NCBI RefSeq assembly: GCF_014203395.1
Contig: NZ_JACHIW010000001.1
Span: 5,253,501-5,317,500 of the forward strand
Source: Saccharopolyspora phatthalungensis
Lineage (GTDB): Bacteria > Actinomycetota > Actinomycetes > Mycobacteriales > Pseudonocardiaceae
Length of the DNA stretch: 64,000 nt
Direction: 5' to 3'
In this document: in pieces, positions 45,498 through 54,912 of the stretch
Layout: every line of letters begins with the position of its first letter
How positions within the stretch are numbered: position 1 is the first letter of the stretch
Program-made: the position numbers and the translations under genes
Notes under the pieces: model-generated
What the model was told of the DNA's origin: nothing
Seen by the model: the letters and a program-made list of their open reading frames with translations, nothing else
The model's database searches: none

Positions 45498-45970
45498 CCT
45501 TCAGGTATCCCGGGTTGGTAGCCGATGGCACCGGTGGTTCTTGTGTGGTTCGTGCCTGCTGCTGGCGGTGCTGTCGGCTTACGGAGGCGTGCTCGCTCCA
45601 TGTTTTGTGCGGTAACACGGTCTGAACGTTCGTGCGCCTCTTGGATCTGGTGACGAGGACGAGCGCGCACGCGAGTGGGACAGGTTCGGCTGCCCTCCGA
45701 TACGGTTTCGCGGGAGATTTGCTGGATTAGCAGGGTTTTCTCCTGCTCCGGCACCGGTTGCGATGAAGCAGGTGTTCTAGGGTGCCTGACTGCCCGCAGG
45801 AGAGGTCGCGTCGTGTGATCGTGAACCCGTAGCCGGTTGCGGGTCGATCCGTTCGTGTAGCGCCGGGTTTGGATGTGACCCGGGCAAATGCGTGAACCTT
45901 GGGGCGTCAGCCCCGTAGCCTGGGTGGGTTCGCACTGCGGGACTGACTCCTGTTGTCGGGTTGTGTCGGT
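45498..45970. other. Gap, at most a doubtful small ORF
   Basis: A GTG frame at 45754 to 45482 (minus, PEQEKTLLIQQISRETV) has a plausible first helix, no ribosome site and a low-complexity tail. No other signal seen. Confidence 0.35.
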
Positions 45971-47028
45971 TTACCTTTCGGGTGGTGTGGCCAGTGGGTG
46001 TGGTTCCCCGGTGAGGGCTGCGAGTGCGGTGGCGATCTCTTGCAGGCTGGCGCGGATGTAGGTGGTGGTGGCGCCCGCGTCGCCGGTGGCGCTGTCGGTG
46101 TGGCCGGCGTAGGCGCGGGCTACGGCGTAGCCGAAGTTGCGTTCGACCCAGGTCAGGGTGGTGTGGCGGAGCCAGTGGGTGCTGATCTGCTGGCGGGCGA
46201 CCCAGGGCAGGTGTTTGCCGAGGCGCTGCCAGAGATGGTCGTAGCGGCGCCGGGTCAGTGGTGTTCGGTTGCGGTAGCGCAGCAGCGGTCCGCCGTCGTG
46301 GGTGGCGCCGCGTTCGTCGGCGTGGCTGAGCAGGTGGGCCATGAGTGTTGGTGAGACCGGTTGCCAGCGGTGGGTGCCTCCTTTTTCGCGGAGTTGGATC
46401 AGGCATTGGTCTTCGTCGAGGTCTTCGGGGCGTAGTGCGAGGGCGCCGCCGCGGCGGCAGGCGGTTTCGGTGTGCAACCGCAGTAGCAGTGCGTCCAGGG
46501 CTGGGTCGTTGCCTGTGGTGGCCGCGATCTGGTTGATCTCGGCCAGGCGGTGGTCTTGTAGTCCTCGTCGGGTGCTGGGGAGTCGTCGGGGCTTGGGGAC
46601 GCGGCGGGCGGGGTTGTCGGCTTCGTTGATCAGGCCGTCGTTGACGGCGTGGTTGTAGAGGCATCGCAGGGCGGCGATGAGGTGTTCTGCTGCGCTGCGG
46701 CCGCCTCGGGCGTTGCGGCGGCGCAGGACGTGAGTCCTGACGTGTTCGGCGAGTTGTTTGATCTCGGATGCTGTCGGTTCGTCCAGGCGGCGCTGGCCCC
46801 AGTGTTCGCGGATCCGTTTCCAGTAGGAGCTGTACACGCGGCGGGTTCCGGCGCTGACGCGTCGGAGACCTTGGTGATGTAGTCGTCGAAGGTCGGCACT
46901 GGCGTGCGGTCCCCGGGTGTTGTCAGCAGGTCGTGCGGGCTTACACCCATCCGCTGCAGCACCAGCCGAGCCGCCTCCAGCACCTCCGGCCCCGGAGTGC
47001 CCTGGGGCTGGCTGTCGGGTTGTGTCAT
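45971..47028 (-). pseudogene. Tyrosine recombinase/integrase, one-base frameshift near the N-terminus
   Basis: The catalytic half is intact: first Arg in HTETACRRGGALALRPEDLD, then THWLRHTTLTWVE (His-x-x-Arg), AYAGHTDSAT (His) and TTTYIRASLQE (Tyr). SAGTRRVYSSYWKRIREHWG is the core-binding domain. The N-terminal 50 residues (ATG 47028, VLEAARLVLQRMGVSPHDLL, PTFDDYITKVSDA) are one frame off; restoring a G near 46855 joins them and gives 352 codons. The ATG overlaps the AbrB-like stop by four bases, so regulator and recombinase form one operon. It probably moved the element whose att-like fragments lie at 43974-44254. Confidence 0.8.
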
Positions 47029-47486
47029 GCGGTCTCACCACCCAGCAGTCCGGCATGGCGCTCCACCAGTACCTGATCGAGGGAGGCCAGGGTGTGCACG
47101 ATCAGCACGTCTCGTTGCGGGTCGGCGGCCAGCAGCACCTGGTCTCCGGCCCGGATCTGGCAGCGGTCGCGTACCGGGGCGGGCAGCACCAGGTACGGCT
47201 TGTGCCCCAGGCAGAAAGGCCCGTGCGGATCGCGCCGGACCACGATCACGGTGCGGGTGATGTTGATCACCAACGCCTCGCCCGGGCTCCAGCCCAGCGT
47301 CCGCAGGACGGACCGCTGGGCGACTCGGCCGGAAGCATCGACCCGGCCCATGCCGTAGGTCATCGACGCCTGATGAGGTAACACCGGCAGCGGCAACGCC
47401 CGCGCCACATCCCGAACGGGGCGTACCGACGGCGTGGTCGTGCCGCCCGCACGGGGTACGACAGCCGACACGATCTGCTCAGCCAC
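47025..47486 (-). CDS. AbrB-like transcription regulator (copy 1)
   Basis: From GTG 47486 (VAEQIVSAVVPRAGG) to the stop overlapping the recombinase ATG. YGMGRVDASGRVAQRSVLRTLGW, ALVINITRTVIVVRRD, LPAPVRDRCQIRAGDQVLLAA and LIVHTLASLDQVL. About 153 residues with two AbrB-like beta motifs. An upstream GTG-free extension to ATG 47579 would add a hydrophobic stretch but has no support from the paralogue, which also begins (A)(D/E)(E/Q)I(L/V). Its coupling to a recombinase suggests control of integration or excision. Confidence 0.65.
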   Translation of the reverse strand: MAEQIVSAVVPRAGGTTTPSVRPVRDVARALPLPVLPHQASMTYGMGRVDASGRVAQRSVLRTLGWSPGEALVINITRTVIVVRRDPHGPFCLGHKPYLVLPAPVRDRCQIRAGDQVLLAADPQRDVLIVHTLASLDQVLVERHAGLLGGETA

Positions 47487-47600
47487 GAGCCCCACCCCGC
47501 AACGAACAGGGAGGGAGATGCAGAACATGACCGCAAACACAACCGCCGAGGCAACCCACAGGTTGCCACGGGATATCACTGGTCAACGACGCTGGTCGTT

Positions 47601-47614
47601 GGGGAAATTTCCCC
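47601..47614. promoter_or_regulatory. Perfect 14-bp palindrome upstream of the AbrB-recombinase operon
   Basis: GGGGAAATTTCCCC, about 115 bases before the AbrB-like start. Its AT core in GC-rich DNA makes it a candidate operator for an AbrB-like autoregulator. Confidence 0.35.
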
Positions 47615-48104
47615 AGGTTTTGTGTCCGAGGGGGGAATCGGGCACGTATTCGTGGCATACCTGCGCAATGCAGGTGTTCATGCGACGGACGGTAGCTGTG
47701 TATGGCGATCAAGCGCCAGCCGGTTCGGGCCTGTTGTCGCTGTCGAAAGTCACTGCGCCTCAAGAAGTCTGGCTTTGTTCGCGGCGAAATCGTCGTTCTT
47801 TGCGTGTCGCGCGGAACCGTCGGATAAGTACCGAAACCGGGGTTCAAGCGGACCTTTGACGAGGTCGTTCTAGTTGACCCAAATGAAGGTCGTGTCGGGG
47901 CGGCAGGTGTGATCCCCGTCCTTGGTGCGGGGGACACTCGATCAGCTGGCCGCCCCCGCGTGCGCTCCGAGTGCCATCCGGTCGACCTGGCGCAGCCAAC
48001 CGTCCGGCGTTCGTGGCAGCCCTCGACGCATACTGGCGGGCAACATCGCGAAGCTCTGCTCACGGGTGGCTGTGTGGCAGCGGCGCAGGGCCAGGATCTC
48101 CATG
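47615..48104. other. Gap without a supported gene
   Basis: Contains only short frames on both strands; nothing recognised. Confidence 0.45.
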
Positions 48105-48318
48105 TCCTTGTCTCAGTCGCTCATCGGCAGCAGGGACGCAGCACGGCGAACGCGTTCGTGATGCCCAGGTAGGCCAGTCGCAGCAGCACGGCGGAAAGAT
48201 CGCGGCGGTGATCGCCAGTCGTGCGAGAGCGCCGACTCCAGCGATCGGCGTCGACACCGACGAATCAACTCTCACCAGGGCGGATGAGGTTATCGGGAAG
48301 GGCAAGGTTGCCCGGGGT
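48105..48318 (-). pseudogene. Integrase-core (IS-type) remnant, left flank of Wadjet
   Basis: The minus strand reads LRLAYLGITNAFAVLR followed, after a frame change, by a degraded MSDRD segment. This is the N-terminal edge of an actinobacterial integrase-core protein, of which a better copy lies at 58727-59215. The two share about 210 bases in the same order and direction, including CACCAGGGCGGATGA and TTATCGG. Confidence 0.6.
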
Positions 48319-49602
48319 TCATGGCATGTCACCAGATGAAGTAACGAGTTGCTTGAGCTGCCGCACGACCACCGGTGTGGTCTCGAACTGGATGGTCTCC
48401 TGTTCGCAGCGGTCACCGTTGGTGGCGATGGCGGCGGCGAGCGGGCGCAGCAGCTCCGGGCCGTGCTCGGCGAGTGCGGCGGCAGCGTGCTGCCATATGA
48501 CGTGATCTTCCGGCTTCTTCTCCGCGAGCTTCGCGCCGTTTGCCCAGATCTCGGGTGTCATGCCGACCGGGAGAACGTCGCGTTCGAGGCCGTTCTCCAC
48601 GCTCTGCACGATCTCGATGCCGTCAGGGTCAAGATCGCACCAGGCGGCGACATGCCGCGGGTTGATGTGCCGCAGGAACGGGATGAGTCCCTTGCTGATG
48701 TTGCCTTCGAGCCACACACAGAGCCATGTCTTAGTTAGGTCGGTGTTGCGGCGGAGGTGCTCAAACGTCGTCTGGTTCTCCACCAGCAATACGCCGTCTG
48801 CTGGGCAGTGCAGCTCGCCGGACTCGATCGAGCCCTGAGCAGGGATGTCGATCCACGGCGTGGCCAGGCCCGCGTCGGCGATTGGTGTCTGGTTCGTCCA
48901 CGACAGTGGTCCGGCGACGCGGATCAGCGAATCGGTCCACTGCAGGGCTTCCTTGAGGCCTATCCCCACAAGCCGGGAGAACGCCTCGAGCTGCGCCATC
49001 GTCCACCTCTTGGAGCCGCTGAGGGCGTTGGACGCCACCTCCTTCTCCCACGGGACCCTCGTCAGCGACTCTGGGTACCAGTAGGCAGCGGCTCTGATCG
49101 CGGCTTCGTAGGTGGGCCATGATTTCGTTTCGGTCGCTGACCCCGGTGGCACCTGCGAGGTCGGCCCCAGCTCGAGTGCTTCGAGCAGTTGGCATTCCCG
49201 GTCGAGCTGCGGCACGAGGACCATGACCTGCCGAAGAGCCGCTCGTTCTTGCACCACGCGAAGCAGACTCACGCGGTCGTCGTAGCGTTTACGGGCACGC
49301 GCGCTGATGACCGGTCCGTCGACGGCGATGAGGAGCTGGTGCAGGCCGATTCCGAATCGGGTGCGGCGCAGTGCGAGATCCGCCTTGCGCAGCTGCACGC
49401 CGGTCGCGTTGACGACACGCTCGTCGTGGCCGAACAACGCCTGCAGGTCTTCGAGGTTCTTCTCGCTCACGGTGTACTCGAGCCACTTGTCTAGCTTGCG
49501 GCCCCGCACGAGCTTCTCCCGCGCCTTCGCACAGAACTCCTTGCCACCGTTGGTTTTCGTCCAGGCGAGCAAGGCTGGGTCCACCGCACGTCGCACAGTC
49601 AC
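48319..49602 (-). CDS. jetD: Wadjet JetD, TOPRIM nuclease subunit
   Basis: A 427-residue DUF3322/DUF2220 protein: N-terminal winged-helix part (VRRAVDPALLAW, KLDKWLEYTVSEKNLEDLQALFG) and a C-terminal TOPRIM domain with LLVENQTTFEHLRR (Glu) and HVAAWCDLDPDGIEIVQSV (DxD). JetD cuts circular DNA that the SMC-like JetC has extruded. The GTG at 49602 overlaps the jetC stop (GTGA); a second GTG at 49596 follows AGGAG better and may be the real start. Complete, last gene of the operon. Confidence 0.9.
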   Translation of the reverse strand: MTVRRAVDPALLAWTKTNGGKEFCAKAREKLVRGRKLDKWLEYTVSEKNLEDLQALFGHDERVVNATGVQLRKADLALRRTRFGIGLHQLLIAVDGPVISARARKRYDDRVSLLRVVQERAALRQVMVLVPQLDRECQLLEALELGPTSQVPPGSATETKSWPTYEAAIRAAAYWYPESLTRVPWEKEVASNALSGSKRWTMAQLEAFSRLVGIGLKEALQWTDSLIRVAGPLSWTNQTPIADAGLATPWIDIPAQGSIESGELHCPADGVLLVENQTTFEHLRRNTDLTKTWLCVWLEGNISKGLIPFLRHINPRHVAAWCDLDPDGIEIVQSVENGLERDVLPVGMTPEIWANGAKLAEKKPEDHVIWQHAAAALAEHGPELLRPLAAAIATNGDRCEQETIQFETTPVVVRQLKQLVTSSGDMP

Positions 49603-52600
49603 TCCTGCTCGTCCGTGTCGAGAATCGACGGTGCAGGCCCGGCTTTCAGAGACCGGTCCTCCAGCCTGTGCCGCCGGGTGCCGTCCCACACGATCGGGGT
49701 GGCGAGCACGCCGAAGATTTCCGGGTCGCGGCGCAGTGCGTATGTCATCAGACCGGGCACGGTCGTGTGGAAACCCCACTCGTCGTGGCTGGCCATGACG
49801 AAGTCGAGGTCGAATCCCGTCAGCAAACCCATGCAGCTCGCCCGCATCTCTGCATCGATGCCCGCGAACGCCTCGTCCAGGTAGATCGGCCGGGGCGAGG
49901 TCGGCGCCGCACCAGCGTAGTGGGCGGCGGCCGCCGCGAACATCGGCAGCTGCAGCATCGCGGCCTTCTCGCCTCCGGACTTCTTCTTGTGTAGTTCGCC
50001 GGTCAGCTCGACTGGCTTGGGATTGTCGTGGAACAGGACCTGCAGCTCGAACTCCGACCAGCGGCGGTAATCCAGCGCCTCGGCGAGGTGGGTCTTCCAG
50101 TCACCGAACTCGGCGCGCTGACGTGCCTCCCGGACCTGCTCGCCGAGGAACTCGATAAGCGCGTCGCGCGCGTCCTCGGCGAGGAAGTTCGTGGACCCGC
50201 GGTCCAGCAGTTTGATCGCGTCGTGCACCTGTTTGCCGGCGTTCTTCGCGGGTTTCCAGTCGATGCTCATCCGCATCTTGGAGGCGGTGGGGTGGCGTTT
50301 GAGCTGCTCGTCCATCTCCTTCACGAGTCTGCTCGCGTCCAGGCGGCGCTGGCGCAGGTGCTCACCCACCTTGCCGAGCAGCACCTCGGCGTACAGCTTG
50401 CGTTCCTTCGCCTGCACGAACGTGCTGCGGGTCTCGATCTCGGCCGCGATCAGGTCCCGCAGGTCGGGCACGGGGTGGTCGGCACCGTTGAACGTCACCT
50501 GGACCACGAAGAGATCGCCGTCGTTATCACCCCACGGGTGCCAGTCCGGCCCCTCGATTTCCAGCTGCAGGTCGCGGAACTGGCTGTCGACGTCGTTGCG
50601 GGCGGTGTTTCTGGCGGTCTTGCCGAACTCTTCCCCGGCCAGCAGCGAGTGCACCCGAGTGGCCTCAGCCAGGTCGTCGGTTACCTGATCATCCACGTCG
50701 GACACATGGATCAGGCCGAGAAAGCCCCTGTTCCTGGCACGCTGGAACTCCACGACCGCGGCCTGCCGCACGTCCAGCAGCCTTCCGGCCTCCTCGGTGA
50801 CGGTGCCGACCTCCTGCTTGAGGGCTCCGCGTTTCTCGCCCAGCTCCCGCAAACGGTTGGTGAGTGCGGTGCTCTCCTCCTCGGACCTGTTCAGCTCGTT
50901 TCGCGCGTCATCCAGCCGCTGCAATGTCTCCTGGATACCCACACCGAGCAGCCGTGTCCTTTCGTCCAGCTCCTCGCGCAACGCGGTGGCGCGGTGCTCT
51001 GCCGCTGCCGACTCCTCCGCGAGTCCGTGGAGGTCTTCTGCTAGATGGCGGACGCGTTTCTCGGCATCTCCGTGCTGAACGGCCAGGAGTAGGGCTGTGC
51101 CGATCCTGGCCACGAGTCGTTCGACGGCGACGTGGAGGTCGGTCAGGGCCGAGTTCAGCGTGTCGAGCTGGTCGGGTGTCGTCGGTGTGAGGTGGGCGTG
51201 GGCGTAGGCGCGGAGTGCTTCGACGGTTTGGGCGAGCGTGCCCTTCACGGTGCCAAGTCGCGCCGCGGACTTTGCCAGCTCACCGCTGAGCTGCTCGTCC
51301 TGCTTGCGTGCGGCGGTCATTTCGCTGAGTACACCGCGCGCGACGGTGTCGGTGGGTTGCTTCTGCTGTTCCTCGGCGAGTGCGTGCAGCCGCTCGTCGA
51401 ACAGCCGCAGATCGCCGTCCAGACCGGAGATCAGCGCGGTGAGCTCGGCGAGCCGGCCGTCGAGCAGGGCGAGTCTGCGTTGCCGGGCGGCTTCCCGCGC
51501 GGTCGCGCCGATGTAGCTTGCCTGCTCCTGCCCGGAACGCCCGCGCGCCGGGCCGATAGCCCACCGGCCGTCAGGCGCGACCCACGGCTGCTCGTCACCG
51601 GACACCGCGATGCTGGCCAACACCGCAGTGACCACAGCTTTCGTGACGTGCTCGTGCGGCACGGCGTGCAGCAAGCTGGTCAGCGAGTCACTGCCGGTCC
51701 GGGCCGGCCCCGGCAACAGGATCGCGTCCCAGCTCTCGGAGTCGACGAGGGTGCCGTCCGGAGTGACCCAGGCGTCCAGCAGTCCCGATCCGAGCAGTGC
51801 GGCTTCGACGCCCGCCCGCGTGTCGTTCGCGACCTCGGGATGGAAGTCGACCAGACGCCACAGCGGCGCGCCGGGCACCCCGGTTCGGTCCCGGCGAGCG
51901 ACCAAGGGATCCGGTGGCGGTGGGTAGGTTTCTTTCGCGACCTGCTCTCGTTGCGCCGTAACGTTTTCGTGTTCGCTGGCCAACTTGGACAGCTCGGCAT
52001 TCACGTGGCTGCGCTGTTCCTGCAACCTGGCACGAGCGTCGTCCACGTGTTGTGCAATCAATGCACCCAGCCGAAGGGCTTCCTCGTCCCCGAGCCGCTC
52101 CGCGGCTTCAACAAGCCGGGTGATCTGCTCGTCGGTGAGTAGGCACTCCACGCAGTGCCCTGACCACGAGACGATCTCCTGGGACAGCAGCGCCACCTGG
52201 TCGTCGAAGTCAGATTCGAGACTTAGCACCTGCTCTGCCGCGCTGGTCCGGCGCGCGGCCAGGTCGTCGTGCGCGGCCTGCACCCGGTTGACCGTGGCTT
52301 GGGCCTCTTGCTGGTTGTCGTACAACCGCCGGGTCTCCTTGACAGCCGTCCGGCGCGCCGAGATGTAGCCCTCCAGTGTGTTCCGCGCGCTTGTTGAGTC
52401 CGTGCGCAGTTTGTCTACTTCGGATTCAAGCTCCTGGTGAAGGCCCGCGGTCGACGCAAGAGTGCGCGTGTTGACCTCGGCCTCAGCCGTCGCCCTGTGT
52501 GCTTCGGTGAGTCTGTCAGCTGTTTCGTTGAGCGCCTGCCGATCGGTGACCAGTTGGTTTTCCGCCCGCGCGGTGCGGCGCTTGGCGGACTTCGCTGTCT

Positions 52601-53720
52601 TTGCCGCTTCGTCCACTCCGGACTTGAGTTGGGTGAGCGCCTCGCGGTTCTTCATCTCGGGACTGCTCTCGAGTGCGCGGATCTTTCCTTGCAGCATGTT
52701 CTGCTCGCCGTCGAGACGCTGCAGTGCGGACTCCGTCTCGGTGATGGCGACCTGGTTCTTCTCGAGGTCGCGTGCTGCGCGTTCGCCGCGGTCGAGCGCC
52801 TTCTGGTGTTTCTCCGTGGCGTCGATGACGTCGTTGGTGATGTGCCGGGTCATTCTCCGCGCGTAGACGCGGTAGCTGTCGAGGAAGAGATCGACCTCCT
52901 CTTGCGCCTTGACGAACTTCCTGAGGTCCTCCTCGTCCTGCTTGAGCTCGTCGAAGTTTTTGGCGAGACCAGCGACGAGCTCTTCGTCGACCGGCGGCAG
53001 GCCGTTGGACAGGATCTCCTTGAGTCGCTCGACGCTGAGGTTCTCGCTCAGCTTGGGCCTGCGCAGGATGATTAGCAGCTCCACCAGGCTGTGCAGGCGT
53101 TGCGGGCTCAGCCCGAACAGCTCACGTGCGAGCTTGGCCAGGTAGTCCTCCGCCTTGGTGAACACGGTGTCGTCGGAGTCGCCGAGCCGCTTGGCGAGCT
53201 CGCCGCCGTCGAACGGCCGCTCCGCGTTGTCGCATAAGCTGAAGTCCACGCCGACGCGCAACGGTGTGATGAAATACCAGGACTCCGGGGCTCCGGACTT
53301 GGTCTCCCGTGCACGCATGCCGGCGCCGATCGTGCGGTACTCGGCGCTGCCGTCCTCGGTGATTCGCCCGTACTCGCACCAGACGTAACCGATCTGGTGC
53401 GTGCGTCCCTCGTAAAGAAGGTTCTCGCGCATGGACCGGGCGTTGTTGCCGAACGGGTCGAGCCGCCGGGCGGAGAGGTTTGCGTCGAGGAGGAACGGGC
53501 TGGTCACCTCCAGCACCTTGGTCTTGCCGCTGCCGTTGCGGCCGCGCAAGATCAGCCGGCCGTCGTGGAAGTGGAACTCCTCGTTGCCATACTGCCAGAT
53601 GCCCATCAGGCCCAGGCGCAACGGCTTGAACCGGGTGCTGGTGGGAGTCGGGGCACTGCCGGAGAGCAACGTCGTGAGCTGGTCGTTGCGCAGCTGCGCG
53701 GAGTCAGGACTGAGTGACAT
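49599..53720 (-). CDS. jetC: Wadjet JetC, SMC/MukB-like ATPase
   Basis: A 1,373-residue SMC-type motor. Walker A is in LILRGRNGSGKTKVLE (about residue 60), then two long coiled-coil arms (for example 250-480 and 800-980, rich in E, K, R, L heptads) around a hinge-like middle (DFHPEVANDTRAGVEAALLGSGLLDAW). The C-terminal head has the ABC signature KKKSGGEKAAML and Walker B RPIYLDEAFAGID. JetC with JetA and JetB extrudes DNA loops and recognises small circular plasmids. The ATG overlaps jetB by 17 bases. Full length, no lesions. Confidence 0.95.
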   Translation of the reverse strand: MSLSPDSAQLRNDQLTTLLSGSAPTPTSTRFKPLRLGLMGIWQYGNEEFHFHDGRLILRGRNGSGKTKVLEVTSPFLLDANLSARRLDPFGNNARSMRENLLYEGRTHQIGYVWCEYGRITEDGSAEYRTIGAGMRARETKSGAPESWYFITPLRVGVDFSLCDNAERPFDGGELAKRLGDSDDTVFTKAEDYLAKLARELFGLSPQRLHSLVELLIILRRPKLSENLSVERLKEILSNGLPPVDEELVAGLAKNFDELKQDEEDLRKFVKAQEEVDLFLDSYRVYARRMTRHITNDVIDATEKHQKALDRGERAARDLEKNQVAITETESALQRLDGEQNMLQGKIRALESSPEMKNREALTQLKSGVDEAAKTAKSAKRRTARAENQLVTDRQALNETADRLTEAHRATAEAEVNTRTLASTAGLHQELESEVDKLRTDSTSARNTLEGYISARRTAVKETRRLYDNQQEAQATVNRVQAAHDDLAARRTSAAEQVLSLESDFDDQVALLSQEIVSWSGHCVECLLTDEQITRLVEAAERLGDEEALRLGALIAQHVDDARARLQEQRSHVNAELSKLASEHENVTAQREQVAKETYPPPPDPLVARRDRTGVPGAPLWRLVDFHPEVANDTRAGVEAALLGSGLLDAWVTPDGTLVDSESWDAILLPGPARTGSDSLTSLLHAVPHEHVTKAVVTAVLASIAVSGDEQPWVAPDGRWAIGPARGRSGQEQASYIGATAREAARQRRLALLDGRLAELTALISGLDGDLRLFDERLHALAEEQQKQPTDTVARGVLSEMTAARKQDEQLSGELAKSAARLGTVKGTLAQTVEALRAYAHAHLTPTTPDQLDTLNSALTDLHVAVERLVARIGTALLLAVQHGDAEKRVRHLAEDLHGLAEESAAAEHRATALREELDERTRLLGVGIQETLQRLDDARNELNRSEEESTALTNRLRELGEKRGALKQEVGTVTEEAGRLLDVRQAAVVEFQRARNRGFLGLIHVSDVDDQVTDDLAEATRVHSLLAGEEFGKTARNTARNDVDSQFRDLQLEIEGPDWHPWGDNDGDLFVVQVTFNGADHPVPDLRDLIAAEIETRSTFVQAKERKLYAEVLLGKVGEHLRQRRLDASRLVKEMDEQLKRHPTASKMRMSIDWKPAKNAGKQVHDAIKLLDRGSTNFLAEDARDALIEFLGEQVREARQRAEFGDWKTHLAEALDYRRWSEFELQVLFHDNPKPVELTGELHKKKSGGEKAAMLQLPMFAAAAAHYAGAAPTSPRPIYLDEAFAGIDAEMRASCMGLLTGFDLDFVMASHDEWGFHTTVPGLMTYALRRDPEIFGVLATPIVWDGTRRHRLEDRSLKAGPAPSILDTDEQE

Positions 53721-54912
53721 CGGTTTCCTCGTCGCCGGGCAGCGCGAAGAGCACCGCCGCCGGTTCTTCCTGCGGTGCGGAGGGTTCCCGGACGTTACGG
53801 TAACGGCCGAGTGCGGGCAGTGTGCGGACGCCGCCGTCATCAAGGGGCTCGACCAGCCGGAGCTTGGTCAGCACGGTGAGCGCTGCCTGCCGAACGTCCT
53901 TGGGACTGCTCGCTTTGATCCCGCGTGCCGCAAGGTGGGGCGCCACGCACTCCGAGATTCTGGTCAAGACTTCGCCTGACACCGCCTTCCCTGGTTCCGT
54001 CGCGTTCGGTTCGTCAGCGAGGGCGTGCGCGAAAAGCAGTGCGGCGAACTGGTCCTTGGTGTCTTTGGGAAAAGTCAGGTCGGTCAGCTCTTCGTCGATG
54101 ACGGCAGCGCCCTCGGCCCGTACTTCGAGGCGGGTGTCCAGCTTTTCCCGTAGCTGGCGCACGAAGAGCGCGCGTTGGTTGCGGAAGTAGTCCAGCTGGT
54201 CCTCCGTCAGCTCATCGAAGTACATCACCGGATGGTCGACGAGACGGCGCATGACGGCGTGACGCCGCCGCCTGTTGGCGCCCTCCACGGTATCCGGATA
54301 GGACTGATGCGTGATGTGCTGGTACTTCTCTGCCCGCGTCGGAGGCGTGGGACAGGCCAGCAGCAATGCCGCCGTGCGGTGGTCCACGTCGTAGAGCGCG
54401 TCTCCCTCGGCCTCGACGTACCGGTTCTCGTCCTCGTGGGTCGACGCACTGTCCTGTACGGGAACCAGCGCACCGCGGGCTGTCAGCAGCCGGAGCGCCT
54501 GGATGAGCGCCTTGCGTTCGGAGTATTCGGCCGGTTCGTAGGCGGGAATTCCGTCGGTGGCGGCGGCGATCGTGGCGACCTTGTCGGCGAGTTCCGTGAT
54601 CACGGTCTGCGCGCCCGCGTCCTCCAAAGTGGCGAGCAGGAGGCAGAACAAGGCGCAGCACCGGGCGGCCGGCGCGTCGTCCTGGTGCGTCACCGCCCGC
54701 GGTTCCGGCACCTTGACCAGCCGGATGACGTCTCGTTCGACCACCAGCGGCCAGCCCAGGTAATCGTCGAACCACGCCTTGAGCGTCTTAGCGTGGCTGT
54801 GCACCAGCGCCGCCATCTTGGCGTGGCGCCCATTGTTGTGCAGCAACGGGTTCAACACGAGATAACGGGCGGCCTGGCGAAGTTCCTCCCGTGCAGTCTC
54901 TTCCAGGATCAC
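53704..54912 (-). CDS. jetB: Wadjet JetB, MukE-like subunit (TIGR02678/DUF2398)
   Basis: A 402-residue winged-helix protein starting at GTG 54912, which overlaps the jetA stop (GTGA) and has GGGAG before it. AREELRQAARYLVLNPLLH, DYLGWPLVVERDVIRLVKVP, RCCALFCLLLATLEDAGAQT, YSERKALIQALRLLTARGALV and RRLVDHPVMYFDELTEDQLDYF follow the TIGR02678 pattern. It binds the kleisin JetA next to the JetC heads. The longer frame upstream (to 54960) is read-through of jetA. Confidence 0.92.
   Translation of the reverse strand: MILEETAREELRQAARYLVLNPLLHNNGRHAKMAALVHSHAKTLKAWFDDYLGWPLVVERDVIRLVKVPEPRAVTHQDDAPAARCCALFCLLLATLEDAGAQTVITELADKVATIAAATDGIPAYEPAEYSERKALIQALRLLTARGALVPVQDSASTHEDENRYVEAEGDALYDVDHRTAALLLACPTPPTRAEKYQHITHQSYPDTVEGANRRRRHAVMRRLVDHPVMYFDELTEDQLDYFRNQRALFVRQLREKLDTRLEVRAEGAAVIDEELTDLTFPKDTKDQFAALLFAHALADEPNATEPGKAVSGEVLTRISECVAPHLAARGIKASSPKDVRQAALTVLTKLRLVEPLDDGGVRTLPALGRYRNVREPSAPQEEPAAVLFALPGDEETDVTQS

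Noticed and set aside
45777..46664. 295-codon minus-strand Pro/Arg-rich ORF
   Set aside because: Shadow of the recombinase gene in another frame.
48319..49779. Longer start for jetD
   Set aside because: The extra 59 codons overlap jetC in another frame and have Arg/His-rich random composition.
50028..52142. Long plus-strand ORFs across jetC
   Set aside because: Antisense leucine-rich frames created by the coiled-coil coding sequence of jetC.
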